The notes beneath the pieces were generated by a model. That model did no database searches. It was not told where the DNA came from and worked only from the letters and a program-made list of their open reading frames with translations. Below, one piece after another: positions 1 to 9,183 of a stretch of DNA of 64,000 nucleotides (position 1 is the stretch's first letter; each line of letters opens with the position of its first letter). The position numbers and the translations under genes are program-made. This stretch comes from Tetrapisispora phaffii CBS 4417 (lineage: Eukaryota > Ascomycota > Saccharomycetes > Saccharomycetales > Saccharomycetaceae): assembly GCF_000236905.1 (NCBI RefSeq), contig NC_016528.1, positions 630,001-694,000 on the forward strand. Reading direction: 5' to 3'.

Positions 1-997
1 CAAAGCTGATGGTAAGTTAGCATTTGGTAACTTAACCGGTGGATCAGCTCTATCTAAATCTGCAACTGCCTGGGCTGTTATCAGATCCATAATGAGTGCC
101 TTGGATAACTTTTCCACATTGATTTTAAATGCTGCTGATTTCTCTCGTTTCGCCAAATCGCCAAAATCATCTACGTATTCTCAATTCATTGCTTTGCCAT
201 TATGTTACGCAATCATCTCCTTGATTGGTATCTTAACCACAAGTGCTGCCTACAATATGTACGGTATTAACTACTGGAGTCCTTTAGACGTTTTAGACCG
301 TTACTTAGATAACTTCAACAAAGGTAACAGAGCTGGTGTCTTTTTAATTTCCTTTGTTTTTGCTTTCGATCAATTATCCTCCAATTTAGCTGGTAATGCA
401 ATTCCAGCTGGTACAGATATGACAGCTTTGTTCCCAAAATTCATTAACATTAGAAGAGGTTCTTACATTTGTGCTGCTTTGGCCCTATGTATCTGTCCAT
501 GGGATCTAATGGCTTCATCTTCTAAGTTCACTACTGCTTTAAGTGCATATGCCGTTTTCTTATCTGCTATTGCTGGTGTGCAATTCGCTGATTATTTCAT
601 TGTCAGAAAGGGTTACATCAATGTTTACCATTGTTACACTAACAGAATGGACTCCTTCTACATGTATAACAAATATGGTACTAATTGGAGAGCTGTTGTT
701 GCGTACATTGCTGGTATTGTTCCAAATTTCACCGGGTTCATTGGTTCATTGGAAATATCTGTTCCAGAAGGTGCCATGAAAGTTTACTACTTAAACTATT
801 TCATTGGTTACTTTGTTTCTGCTCTAGTATACATTATTTTAGTTTACTACTTCCCAATTAAAGGTGTTCCAAACAATGCTAAGATCACCGACAGAGTATG
901 GTACGAAAGTTGGATTGAAGTTGAAAATTTCACTGAAACCAGAGCTTCATACGAAAAATTCGGTGACGAAAATGTTGAAGTCAGACAGAGTGTCTGA
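1..997 (+). CDS. FUI1: Uridine/uracil permease of the NCS1 family, 5' partial (FUI1-like)
   Basis: Plasma-membrane proton symporter that imports uridine or a related nucleobase. The gene runs in from the left edge: the frame is already open at base 2, and about 332 C-terminal residues are present. Visible features are the family core FAFDQLSSNLAGNAIPAG, several hydrophobic membrane segments, and a short charged cytosolic tail. A methionine at base 92 lies inside the conserved transporter core, so it is not the start. Sequence alone does not separate FUI1 from FUR4 or DAL4. The following neighbours (ECM13, COR1, PSY4) match the order beside S. cerevisiae FUI1 (YBL042C), which favours FUI1. Confidence 0.78.
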   Translation, partial: KADGKLAFGNLTGGSALSKSATAWAVIRSIMSALDNFSTLILNAADFSRFAKSPKSSTYSQFIALPLCYAIISLIGILTTSAAYNMYGINYWSPLDVLDRYLDNFNKGNRAGVFLISFVFAFDQLSSNLAGNAIPAGTDMTALFPKFINIRRGSYICAALALCICPWDLMASSSKFTTALSAYAVFLSAIAGVQFADYFIVRKGYINVYHCYTNRMDSFYMYNKYGTNWRAVVAYIAGIVPNFTGFIGSLEISVPEGAMKVYYLNYFIGYFVSALVYIILVYYFPIKGVPNNAKITDRVWYESWIEVENFTETRASYEKFGDENVEVRQSV

Positions 998-1548
998 TGA
1001 AATTCGTTCTTTATCATTTATGAGGAGAACCACGATGTTACATTCTTATCCATTAATTTTGTAATCTGCATGATTTGAATGATGTCGTGGTTTTAATTCT
1101 TTTTACCTTTGCATATCTATATCTCATTATTTATTCTTTTATTTTGACAATCATAAGATCGTGATCTAAAAATCTAGATAGTTTCATTTGCATATATAGT
1201 AATATTTATAGTCATACCCAAATATATTTTCATTACTATCATTACATTGCGTTCCGTTTATTTTGTTCTTGGAATATTATTATGTCATTAAAATATACGT
1301 GAACTTAAAAAGTGTTAAATAAATAAATATTTACAATCTCCATGTTTTTTCAGTTACAGTAGTGTCACAGAATCAACGTGACACAGTTGGGAGGGGGATG
1401 GGGGCTTGTTTGCTTAAGAATATATTATTAAAGTCTGCTACAATGTAGTGACTAAATTGAGAATGAAGTAGGGTCATTAAAAGAGTTCTTGTTTCGTTAT
1501 TGTCATATATACATATAGGTATGTGCATGCATGTGCTTCTAGTGATTA
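998..1548. other. Convergent 3' spacer between FUI1 and ECM13
   Basis: Noncoding DNA of 551 bases between two genes that end toward each other. It is AT-rich except for a short G-rich patch near 1389-1405 with two runs of five G. No gene or RNA signal was seen. Confidence 0.7.
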
Positions 1549-2058
1549 TCACACTCCGATTGTTTTAAACACAGGCAATTGTAAATTTTGACTCATTACA
1601 AATGATGGCATTCTCATATCTGCCAAATCATTTGATTCTGAATTTGATCTTGATAATTGCAATTCAATTTTGTTAGCACTGTCAAGTACATACTCATTGT
1701 CTTCTTCATCACTGAAGATATCTAATTCATCATAATCTAAATCGCTATCTTCGCTTTCGTCACTGTCGTCATAGTCATCCGAAGTGTCAGAAACTGAAGG
1801 AGGAGCATTTACATTATCATCATCATTGTCAATTGCCGTTGCAGATTGATAATGGATAGGCATTGGGCTTGAATTATATAAACAAATTTTATCCATTACA
1901 GAATCCAATAAATTTGCGTGTCCAATGACTACACGTAATTGAATATCTCTTCTTCGAGAAGTCTTCAAATTGTACATTTGTCTTCCGGCATTGAACAATT
2001 TCGTTCTAGCCAATGAAGCCATAGCATAACATTGTCTTATATCTAAATCTGAATCCAT
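1549..2058 (-). CDS. ECM13: Ecm13/YJR115W family protein of unknown function
   Basis: A 169-residue soluble protein. The N-terminal half carries the family block with RVVIGHANLLDSVMD, the middle is a long Asp/Glu/Ser-rich acidic stretch, and the C-terminus keeps the conserved patch MPSFVMSQNLQLPVF. S. cerevisiae has two whole-genome-duplication copies, ECM13 (YBL043W) and YJR115W. Both lie in the regions matching this window, so the single copy here could correspond to either. The S. cerevisiae gene was found in a cell-wall screen and its molecular role is unknown. It is divergently transcribed from COR1 across a long spacer. Family assignment is secure; the ohnolog is not decided. Confidence 0.78.
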   Translation of the reverse strand: MDSDLDIRQCYAMASLARTKLFNAGRQMYNLKTSRRRDIQLRVVIGHANLLDSVMDKICLYNSSPMPIHYQSATAIDNDDDNVNAPPSVSDTSDDYDDSDESEDSDLDYDELDIFSDEEDNEYVLDSANKIELQLSRSNSESNDLADMRMPSFVMSQNLQLPVFKTIGV

Positions 2059-2677
2059 ATTTATTCTTATTCTTCAGACAAATAAAAAACAGATAGATAT
2101 ATGTAAAATCTATGTAAACTAAAGTAGTGGTGGTGGTGGTGGTTGCGATAGTAGTATATAAGTATAAGTGTTATTTGCCTTTACTTATTGTTATTCGATT
2201 AATCAAGCCACGGAAACAAATAAGTAGAGGTATAAAGCCAAGGATGCAATAAATATATATTTTCACAAATGGATAGAACAGCAATACGCTTATATACAAA
2301 TTGAAATAAGTGTCATTGCATTAACTTGAATACCGACAATGGGAATATAATTTCTAATAAGTCCGTTGTTCTTAATTAAAAGAGTCTAAAAACGTATGCA
2401 AGAGATCTATCAGTAGGAGATGGGATTGAAATATAGGAGTTTATGCATGTCATATATATAGTATGCATAAACATTGATTGTTCTCGAGATTAATTAGTAT
2501 GGGGTTACCACAAATTGGAGAAGGTCTAATAAATGTATCAGGTCATTTGACTATGGTAACGAATCAGAAAGAAACAAAAATAGTGTTAAAGGTCATCGAA
2601 TCAGTGTATGAGTTAGGGAAATCCGTTGTCGGGAATGCGAAATTTCGAGTGACTGACACATTAGAGTGGGTAAATAT

Positions 2678-2698
2678 GGTGGGGGTGGCGGTGGGGGG
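2678..2698 (+). promoter_or_regulatory. G-rich tract with G-quadruplex potential
   Basis: Alternating G runs (2, 5, 2, 2 and 6 G) separated by single bases. A further run of nine G lies at 2892-2900. Both are upstream of COR1 on its coding strand. Confidence 0.5.
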
Positions 2699-2907
2699 TT
2701 GCTGCCGTACCTCGTTGCAAGAGCCGATCCGGCAGAAGAATGCTATTCAGGGAGAGGCAGCATGTGTGCTTTGCGTGGCATCAGAAACGGAATTAACAGA
2801 AAAATTAAATGCGGAGAACACACCGACGGTGGCTTGTCGAGACCGTGTGTGTGAAATGAACGCCGACTCATCGCAATTGCCGCGCACAGTAGGGGGGGGG
2901 AAAAAAT

Positions 2908-2915
2908 GTCACGTG
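2908..2915 (+). promoter_or_regulatory. Cbf1-type box GTCACGTG
   Basis: Exact match to RTCACRTG, the Cbf1 consensus, about 635 bases upstream of COR1. A second exact match (ATCACGTG) lies 41 bases away at 2949-2956. Confidence 0.55.
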
Positions 2916-2923
2916 CTGACACG

Positions 2924-2930
2924 TTACCCG
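2924..2930 (+). promoter_or_regulatory. Reb1-type site TTACCCG
   Basis: Exact core match lying between the two Cbf1 boxes. The reverse-orientation match CGGGTAA is at 3163-3169. Reb1 is a general regulatory factor that clears nucleosomes. Confidence 0.5.
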
Positions 2931-2948
2931 AACAACACAACTATTGTC

Positions 2949-2956
2949 ATCACGTG
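2949..2956 (+). promoter_or_regulatory. Second Cbf1-type box ATCACGTG
   Basis: Exact match to RTCACRTG. With the first box it forms a pair in the COR1 upstream region. Confidence 0.55.
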
Positions 2957-3021
2957 CCGGCAAGCAGACTGAAAAAAACCCGTCTCGCCGCCAATTTGAA
3001 TTTCTGGTTGCTGATTCGTTC

Positions 3022-3034
3022 GTCGCCCGTAACG
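3022..3034 (+). promoter_or_regulatory. Abf1-type site
   Basis: GTCGC, five bases, then ACG fits the Abf1 consensus RTCRYNNNNNACG. It lies within the same GC-rich island, about 515 bases upstream of COR1. Confidence 0.45.
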
Positions 3035-3325
3035 AGATGGCCGGGCCGACTGCCGGCCAACACGCCAATTAACGATATCACCGAAACGCCCTTGCATTGG
3101 TCAATTGTTGATGTCTAATGACACTTCTCGTTGCAGGTACTTATGCGTAAGTGTTGGGAGAGCGGGTAAGCACGCGCTGTATTGTGTGATTCGTCTTTCC
3201 CATGTTTTGCTGAAAGGCTCCCGAAAGAGAGAGCGTGGTTTGGAGAGATCTCGAGAGCCTGTAAACCGTTAAGTTTCTGACGGTTCCCTCTCTCCTTTAT
3301 CTCCTGTGTCCAATGGAATGAAAAA

Positions 3326-3362
3326 TTATTAGCACTAACAAATTATTTGCTAGTGCTAATAA
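3326..3362. repeat. 37-bp quasi-palindrome in the COR1 promoter
   Basis: Arms TTATTAGCACTA (3326-3337) and TAGTGCTAATAA (3351-3362) are perfect inverted repeats. Between them CAAAT and ATTTG pair around a central T at 3344. Only one base pair (3338/3350) fails over the 37 bases. The element lies about 185 bases upstream of the COR1 start codon. Confidence 0.8.
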
Positions 3363-3547
3363 CACTTTTATGCCAGTGTGTGTGCACGAGCTTGGGTATT
3401 CTTGTTTCTTTCGTCTGATATAAAGATTAGGTCAACAGTACTCACAACTATATATATTGGATCCTCTGTTTTGTTCAGAAGCAGCACAACCACTGTACAC
3501 TCACTACTATACTCATCTCGCCATACACATACATACTTCACCTCACA

Positions 3548-4918
3548 ATGCTAAGAAACTCAAATAACTTGGTCAAAAATGGTATCCTAAGAAGATTCCT
3601 GTCTACAAGACCAGAAGTCACCGAACTATCAAACGGTGTCTCTGTTGTCACAAGATACAACCCTAACGTTGCTCACAACACAACAGGTTTGGTCTTTGGC
3701 TCCGGGTCCTCCGCTGAAAACCCATACAATAACGGTGTCAGCCATGTCTGTTCGTCTCTTTTCTCAAGACACAATAAGAAAGTCAATGCAGATGCAGTTA
3801 AACAAGGTTTCAAATTGGATTCCTTAGTCGACAGAGAATACCAATCGTTCTTAGTCACTTCCGCAGGCTCTGCTAATCTTGCAAAGGCTTTAGACTGTTT
3901 GAACACATCATTTGCCGAAACTACTCAAAACGTTAATCAATCAGATTTCGATCAATCAAAGACTTTGATTACCGAGGAACTGTACAAATTAGAAAATAAG
4001 AACAAATTCCAACAAGAAAGAGTCATGGAACATTTACACTCTACCGCTTTCCAAAATACTCCTTTATCTTTACCAAAAAGAGGTACTATGGAATCCGTGC
4101 AAAGTTTAGTCACTGATGATTTGAAAGAGTTTGCATCCGTTAACTACAACAACACAAACGTCATTGTCGTGAATGAAGGTAATATTCAACACAACGACTT
4201 CATCGAATTATTAGAATCCAAAAATTTCAAACTATCAAATGAACATAAGCCAACTTTACCAAAATCAACTTTCTTAGGGTCAGAAGTAAGATTAAGAGAC
4301 GATACTTTGCCAAAAGCTTATTTCGCCATTGCTGTTGAAGGTGAATCCATCAGGTCTCCAGATTATTTGACTTCACAGGTTGCCGCTGAAATTTTCGGTT
4401 CTTATAACGCTCTTGAACCAAAATCAAGATTACAAGGTGTTAAATTAATTGATCAATTCCAAGAATATAATATCGCAGAAATGTATGATCATTTTTCATT
4501 GTCTTACAAAGACTCCGGTTTATGGGGTTTCAGGGCAGTTACATCGGAATTCAATAGCATTGACGAAGTTGTCCATTTCACTTTAAAACAATGGAATAGA
4601 TTAACTATTTCCATCACTGAAACTGAACTGGCCCGTGGTAAGCAATTATTGAAATTGAAATTAGCATCCAACTTGGAATCTAATCCAAATGTCACACAAA
4701 TTGTCTCAGAATTAGGTTATCAAGCCTTGAATGGAAACATCAGACCAACCTTAGCAGAACAATTCGCTTTAATTGACAAAATCACCGTTAAGGATATTAA
4801 AAACTGGGCTTCAAAGAGATTATGGGATCAAGATGTTGCTATTGCTGGTTCGGGACAAATCGAAGGTCTATTGGATTACATGAGAATCAGAAACGATATG
4901 TCTATGATGAGATGGTAA
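3548..4918 (+). CDS. COR1: Ubiquinol-cytochrome c reductase core protein 1 (complex III)
   Basis: Core 1 subunit of the mitochondrial bc1 complex, on the matrix side, structurally related to mitochondrial processing peptidase. The 456 residues match the S. cerevisiae length (457). The first roughly 20 residues are rich in Arg, Ser and Asn and form a presequence. Conserved blocks include VFGSGSSAENPYNNGVS, LEHLHSTAFQNTPLSLP-like sequence and the C-terminal IEGLLDYMRIR. The zinc-protease HxxEH motif is absent from the corresponding site, as expected for yeast Cor1. The gene has its own long upstream region with CCAAT and Cbf1 elements, consistent with respiratory regulation, and it converges on PSY4. 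Confidence 0.95.
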   Translation: MLRNSNNLVKNGILRRFLSTRPEVTELSNGVSVVTRYNPNVAHNTTGLVFGSGSSAENPYNNGVSHVCSSLFSRHNKKVNADAVKQGFKLDSLVDREYQSFLVTSAGSANLAKALDCLNTSFAETTQNVNQSDFDQSKTLITEELYKLENKNKFQQERVMEHLHSTAFQNTPLSLPKRGTMESVQSLVTDDLKEFASVNYNNTNVIVVNEGNIQHNDFIELLESKNFKLSNEHKPTLPKSTFLGSEVRLRDDTLPKAYFAIAVEGESIRSPDYLTSQVAAEIFGSYNALEPKSRLQGVKLIDQFQEYNIAEMYDHFSLSYKDSGLWGFRAVTSEFNSIDEVVHFTLKQWNRLTISITETELARGKQLLKLKLASNLESNPNVTQIVSELGYQALNGNIRPTLAEQFALIDKITVKDIKNWASKRLWDQDVAIAGSGQIEGLLDYMRIRNDMSMMRW

Positions 4919-5135
4919 GTTAACCACTATAATGGTATTCACCTTTTCTGATATTCCATCATCATAAAGTGTTATATATTATATTCTTATTAAAATCACT
5001 TTTTTTTCATATTCTCAACTTGTTTATAACAAAACAATTCAACTACCAAAATTTATTTACCAGATATATATTTCCTATATTTTTATATGATTATTTATTT
5101 ATTCTATTATAAACTATAACTATAGTTTTAGAAAC

Positions 5136-6410
5136 TTAGGCTTTTCTCACTTTACTTGTTAGTGGGCTATCATTTTTATTCGAATTGTCATAATTATCAA
5201 TGTATTCCTTCTTTTTAGATATCGTAAGTTCATCTTTATCACTCAATTGAAGAGAATCCGGCGATACAAGAATGTTTTTTTCTTCAATGTTTACATTAGG
5301 TATGTTTGTACCTCGAGCATTCACACTCATCATAGGTGATGTGCTCATTATCATATTATACTGTCTCAATTTTTTTGGCGTAATGCTTTGTTCTTCTAAA
5401 GAACCATCTGACTCGTTTTTGTAATCAAAATCATCTACCTCAGTCGTTCTTCTCTTATAAGAAGACACCTTCATGTCTTGAAATTCGTTATTATCATCTC
5501 TATTTTCAATTTCATTCTCATCTGCTTCATTGCTATCATTAGCGTCATTGTACTCCCTTTCTTCCTCTTCATCTACATTATCATCGTCATATTCCTCTTC
5601 GTCTTCAGGTTTTTCAACATAGTCAAAGTCATCTTCATCTTCATCTTCATCTTCATCCACATCCTTTCTGTCATCTCCCAGGTCATCATATTTTCCATCT
5701 TCTTCTTCATAGTATTCTTCTATCATTATATCATCCGAATTCATGTTCATGTTTTGTCGAGGATCACTATAATTATTTTTGTCTGTTTCGATGTCAATAT
5801 CATCATCTTCTTCATCATCATCAAATCCAAGATTTATGCTCATTATTTCATCTATGCATTTTGCGAATGGGATCAATTTTTCTTCCATACTCTTAGTAAT
5901 CCATGGTATTTTTGTTAAAGCAACATCATCTGTTATTTCTTTTTTATTGCTCTCATCATGCAATACAATTTCATTCACTCTACTACTACCCCTAGTGTTC
6001 CAATACGATGTCACATAGCAACATCTTGTGATTGCTCTTGTGAATTTTTCCAATTCAAAAACTTTGTAATATTTAAATGGATCATAACATAATTCACAAA
6101 TCCTTACAATAGTGAATGGATATTCTGACTTTTCCATAAATTTTTTCTTTAAATATTCTCCAATGTCTTCCAATTGTTTCATTGCTTTATCTACAAAAGC
6201 TGTAGGTGGACTACGAAATAATTCATTCGGTATCACTGTAGTTAAATGATAGATCAAATCTGGGAAAAGATCTTTTGGATCGGTTACAGTTAAAATAGTT
6301 ACGTCTTTTTTATCTACAATGGTATTTAATAGTTTGTATAGATTTGCAGATTTGATTCCCATCATATTAACACCAACGTCATCGAGCAATCCATCTGATT
6401 TAACCGACAT
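5136..6410 (-). CDS. PSY4: Protein phosphatase 4 regulatory subunit (PP4R2/Psy4)
   Basis: Regulatory subunit of the Pph3-Psy2-Psy4 phosphatase, which in S. cerevisiae dephosphorylates gamma-H2A and Rad53 after DNA damage and acts in the nucleus. The 424 residues compare with about 441 in S. cerevisiae. The N-terminal 190 residues form the PPP4R2 domain, with YPFTIVRICELCYDPFKYYK as the clearest block. The rest is a disordered Asp/Glu-rich region (about residues 195-310) and a Ser/Lys-rich tail. The acidic codons create a long Phe/Ile-rich open frame on the opposite strand, which is only a shadow. Orientation next to COR1 matches YBL046W. Confidence 0.85.
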   Translation of the reverse strand: MSVKSDGLLDDVGVNMMGIKSANLYKLLNTIVDKKDVTILTVTDPKDLFPDLIYHLTTVIPNELFRSPPTAFVDKAMKQLEDIGEYLKKKFMEKSEYPFTIVRICELCYDPFKYYKVFELEKFTRAITRCCYVTSYWNTRGSSRVNEIVLHDESNKKEITDDVALTKIPWITKSMEEKLIPFAKCIDEIMSINLGFDDDEEDDDIDIETDKNNYSDPRQNMNMNSDDIMIEEYYEEEDGKYDDLGDDRKDVDEDEDEDEDDFDYVEKPEDEEEYDDDNVDEEEEREYNDANDSNEADENEIENRDDNNEFQDMKVSSYKRRTTEVDDFDYKNESDGSLEEQSITPKKLRQYNMIMSTSPMMSVNARGTNIPNVNIEEKNILVSPDSLQLSDKDELTISKKKEYIDNYDNSNKNDSPLTSKVRKA

Positions 6411-6780
6411 AATCTATATTGTGGTGCGTTTTATTTTGGTCTTATCCACCATATAACAATCAATATAAACCAGAATAATAAATAACCCTTATGTGTTTCC
6501 TAATGTAATTAAAAATATTAATTAGCTGATAATGGTAGCATACAACTTTTATGTAAAAATGTTATTGAAAGGTTATTATTATTTTATAAAGTAACGTTTG
6601 GCGTATGCGTTGACATTGAAATCTTAGATATGAAAAATTGAAAAGAACAAGAATAAGAACAATGAATATATATAAGTGGTCCTTTTTTAATGTTAGTTTA
6701 GTTTTTATATTGTGTTTTAAAATGTAATTTCATCATTATAGCCTTTAGAATTATTCAGCGATTCTACACATATCTTGAGG
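6411..6780. promoter_or_regulatory. Divergent PSY4/RSM7 promoter
   Basis: About 370 AT-rich bases between two divergent starts. No clear factor site was recognised. Confidence 0.6.
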
Positions 6781-7560
6781 ATGTTACGTTTGAAAGTATC
6801 AAGTGCACCTCTTAAATGCCTAAATGGTAGGCTATTAAATGTATCAAAAATTGGAACTCAGATATGCTTATCCAAAAGATTTGAAAGTGGTAAGGTAGAA
6901 GCCAAAGTTAAACCTCCTATTAATATGTCAGATGAAGATGTCGACGGTTGGTTAAAAACATTGAGTACATTAAAGGAAGAATTCTCGCAAACAGAATATT
7001 TGCCAGAACATTCTTTATCACCTCCTGGTCAATCTAAAATTGATATTGCTCAAGAAGCAGCCAATATGAATAAGGATTTTATTCCAACCGAGGAGCAACT
7101 ATTAGAATTGGACCTTGTGAAGTCACAACCGTTCATGAAAATGAAGGACCCGGTATTGACACACATTACAAATATGATTATGAAGGATGGTAAGAAACAG
7201 AGGGCTGAGAGGACTATATCAAAAGCTTTGTATATAGTATTTTGTAAGACAAGGGAAGATCCAGTTGAAATTTTGAAAAAATGCTTAGATGATCTGGCTC
7301 CATTGATGCTTGTTAAGACATTCAATACCGGTGTGGCCAAAAGTGCCGTCATTCCTGTGCCATTGAATAAGAGGCAAAGAGATAGACTTGCTTGGAAATG
7401 GATAATTGAAGGTGCCAATAAGAGGGCATCGAATGATTTTTCTGTTAGACTAGGTGAAGAAATATTGTCTGTCCATGACGGAAACAGTTCAGGTTTTGAG
7501 AAAAGAGACCAACTACATAAGACAGCCATTGTGCATAGATCGTACATCAAACTAAAGTGA
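6781..7560 (+). CDS. RSM7: Mitochondrial small-subunit ribosomal protein uS7m
   Basis: Nuclear-encoded uS7 protein of the mitochondrial ribosome small subunit, which organises the 3' major (head) domain of 15S rRNA. The ATG at 6781 gives 259 residues; a TTG in frame six bases earlier is not a plausible start. The first 35 residues are basic and Ser-rich, a mitochondrial presequence. The uS7 domain starts near residue 115, with [20 protein letters not shown], and ends with the basic block [17 protein letters not shown]. cerevisiae Rsm7 (YJR113C) has 247 residues. The cytosolic uS7 paralog RPS5 is also in this window. The gene converges on the VanZ-like gene. Confidence 0.88.
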   Translation: MLRLKVSSAPLKCLNGRLLNVSKIGTQICLSKRFESGKVEAKVKPPINMSDEDVDGWLKTLSTLKEEFSQTEYLPEHSLSPPGQSKIDIAQEAANMNKDFIPTEEQLLELDLVKSQPFMKMKDPVLTHITNMIMKDGKKQRAERTISKALYIVFCKTREDPVEILKKCLDDLAPLMLVKTFNTGVAKSAVIPVPLNKRQRDRLAWKWIIEGANKRASNDFSVRLGEEILSVHDGNSSGFEKRDQLHKTAIVHRSYIKLK

Positions 7561-7777
7561 GATCATTATTATATTCTAAGTTAACAGACATTTTTTCGAA
7601 CTGAAGTTTTTATAATTTCGTGTACATAGTAGAACCCAGTTATAATCAATGTTTATATTACACTTTCGAAAATGCATTCTCCTTATATATTTGTATATAG
7701 TGTGTATTGTATGTATGTCAACTGAACAGTGAGAAATAGTAATATACCAAAATTAATGATGGAGCTAAGCGAATAAT

Positions 7778-8263
7778 CTAACGTTCCTGTAAGAATGCGA
7801 TCGATAAACCCAATAAACTACCCATAAAATTGAAACCCATATCCATTGGATCGAATGAACGACGGCCTCTTGACAAAATAAATTGCATGAACTCACTTCC
7901 AACTGATACCCCGATACTACAAAAGACAAACCCCACCTGATATTTATTTATCATTATAGTGGAATAAGTGATATCTCTCAATGATTCTTGATCCTTTGCC
8001 CGGCTGGTGAATTTCTTCCATTTCAACGTTGCGATTATCTTCATTTCGAAACATTTCACGAACAAATACGATTCCAAAAGAAATACCGTAAAATGTGCCA
8101 CTTTATCGTGATCAGAAGTGATGAAAGTTAACTTGGAATTAACAGCGATGCCTAAGATATAAAAAAGAAGACAGAACTGACTAAAAAGTGATATAAGGTA
8201 TTTCTTCCTCACAGGAATACCATTAGGCTCGAATGTCACGAGGGCATCCGAAGACGATGTCAT
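7778..8263 (-). CDS. VanZ-like small membrane protein of unknown function
   Basis: A 161-residue protein with four likely membrane segments: around residues 20-45, 52-70, 110-128 and 140-157. The C-terminal half, with SVGSEFMQFILSRGRRSFDPMD followed by a Gly-rich helix, resembles VanZ-like membrane proteins, where a conserved E-Q-x-F and R-x-D/x-D-x-x-x-N pattern recurs. The position between RSM7 and EDE1 corresponds to the small S. cerevisiae gene YJR112W-A; that equivalence is inferred from memory of the locus. No biochemical function is established. The ATG at 8263 follows a stop in frame, so a long N-terminal extension would need an intron, for which I saw no signals. Confidence 0.65.
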   Translation of the reverse strand: MTSSSDALVTFEPNGIPVRKKYLISLFSQFCLLFYILGIAVNSKLTFITSDHDKVAHFTVFLLESYLFVKCFEMKIIATLKWKKFTSRAKDQESLRDITYSTIMINKYQVGFVFCSIGVSVGSEFMQFILSRGRRSFDPMDMGFNFMGSLLGLSIAFLQER

Positions 8264-9183
8264 TATTTTGATTTGCTGTCAGATGTTAGGGAGAAACTGT
8301 TCAAAACGCAGCAAGACAACAGAACTAAACGACGACCGATTTTAACATCCATTGTCTTTATAGACTTTGTATGTGGTTCCTTCCGATGAGATGGTGAATT
8401 GGTGATGTCCTCCTTCATATTTGGGTAGCATATCCGGGTAATATCATCGTGGAAACCCTCGTCCTCTTCCCGAAAACCTTCCCTAGTGCAACTAAACCAA
8501 AAGCAGATACCCATCCCAGAAACTATGCACATTTACCAAGCTCCAACAACCACCAGACATAGCCAACTTTCCGGAAGAGCACAAAATATTCATCTCGAGT
8601 ACAACACTTCTACGACAAAAGCAACCATATCGCACCGTTTAACTCTTCAAAAACGCAAACAACGTTCTCAAACAATGGGCACATCCCATACCTTCAGATC
8701 AGACACCTTGCATGAGAGATCACATCCATGCTTATAAACATAGGTGCCAGAGCATACAATCATATATACTTATTGACAACTTCCATTGTATTCCTTCCGT
8801 AGGTCCTTGTAGCTTCAACCCATCACCGTCACTTCCCACGGCAATCAGTAACCAGTTTCGATTTTGACGTCCAACATTCAAACTTCACACTTCCCCTTTT
8901 ACCAGTTACTACATTAATTAAAGTAATTTGCTAAGTTGACAGTAAGCGATTAAAGCATTTTGACTAATCGTTTGGGACTTCAGATTCAATGGGCAATTGA
9001 TTAATTGATCAATTCCGAAGTTTTGTCATTCAAGGAATTGTTCTCATTGTTTTGTTTGTCAGTGCTCATTCAATTAAACGACAAACATAATTGAAATTGG
9101 CATTTATATTTGAAAAGGGACAATACCTATAGATATACATAAATAAACTTACCAATCATTGCACATCTACAAACACGATTACC
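8264..9183. promoter_or_regulatory. Divergent spacer between the VanZ-like gene and EDE1; NNF1 position is empty
   Basis: This 920-base noncoding stretch has somewhat higher GC in 8300-8900 and a 12-bp palindrome AATTGATCAATT at 9003-9014. In S. cerevisiae chromosome X the neighbouring gene would be NNF1 (YJR112W). No NNF1 reading frame or clear remnant was recognised on either strand. Confidence 0.55.

Larger units (their letters stand above)
2059..3547. promoter_or_regulatory. Long divergent ECM13/COR1 intergenic region with a GC-rich core
   Basis: This 1.49-kb spacer starts AT-rich and becomes markedly GC-rich from about 2640 to 3300. The GC-rich part contains two Cbf1 boxes, two Reb1-like sites, one Abf1 match and four CCAAT/ATTGG boxes (2991-2995, 3065-3069, 3096-3100, 3310-3314). 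CCAAT boxes fit Hap2/3/4/5 control, which is known for respiratory genes such as COR1. A (GTG)n tract lies near 2127-2143. No convincing gene was found. Confidence 0.65.

Noticed and set aside
2499..2972. 157-codon plus-strand frame between ECM13 and COR1
   Set aside because: It runs through the Cbf1/Reb1 motif cluster and G9 run, overlaps other frames on both strands, and shows no domain or recognised homolog. Probably chance in a GC-rich promoter.
5478..5918. 146-codon Phe/Ile-rich frame opposite PSY4
   Set aside because: It is the antisense of the acidic Asp/Glu codon tract of PSY4.
8486..8737. 83-codon frame between the VanZ-like gene and EDE1
   Set aside because: Low-complexity hydrophilic translation with no features, overlapping an opposite-strand frame in a promoter.
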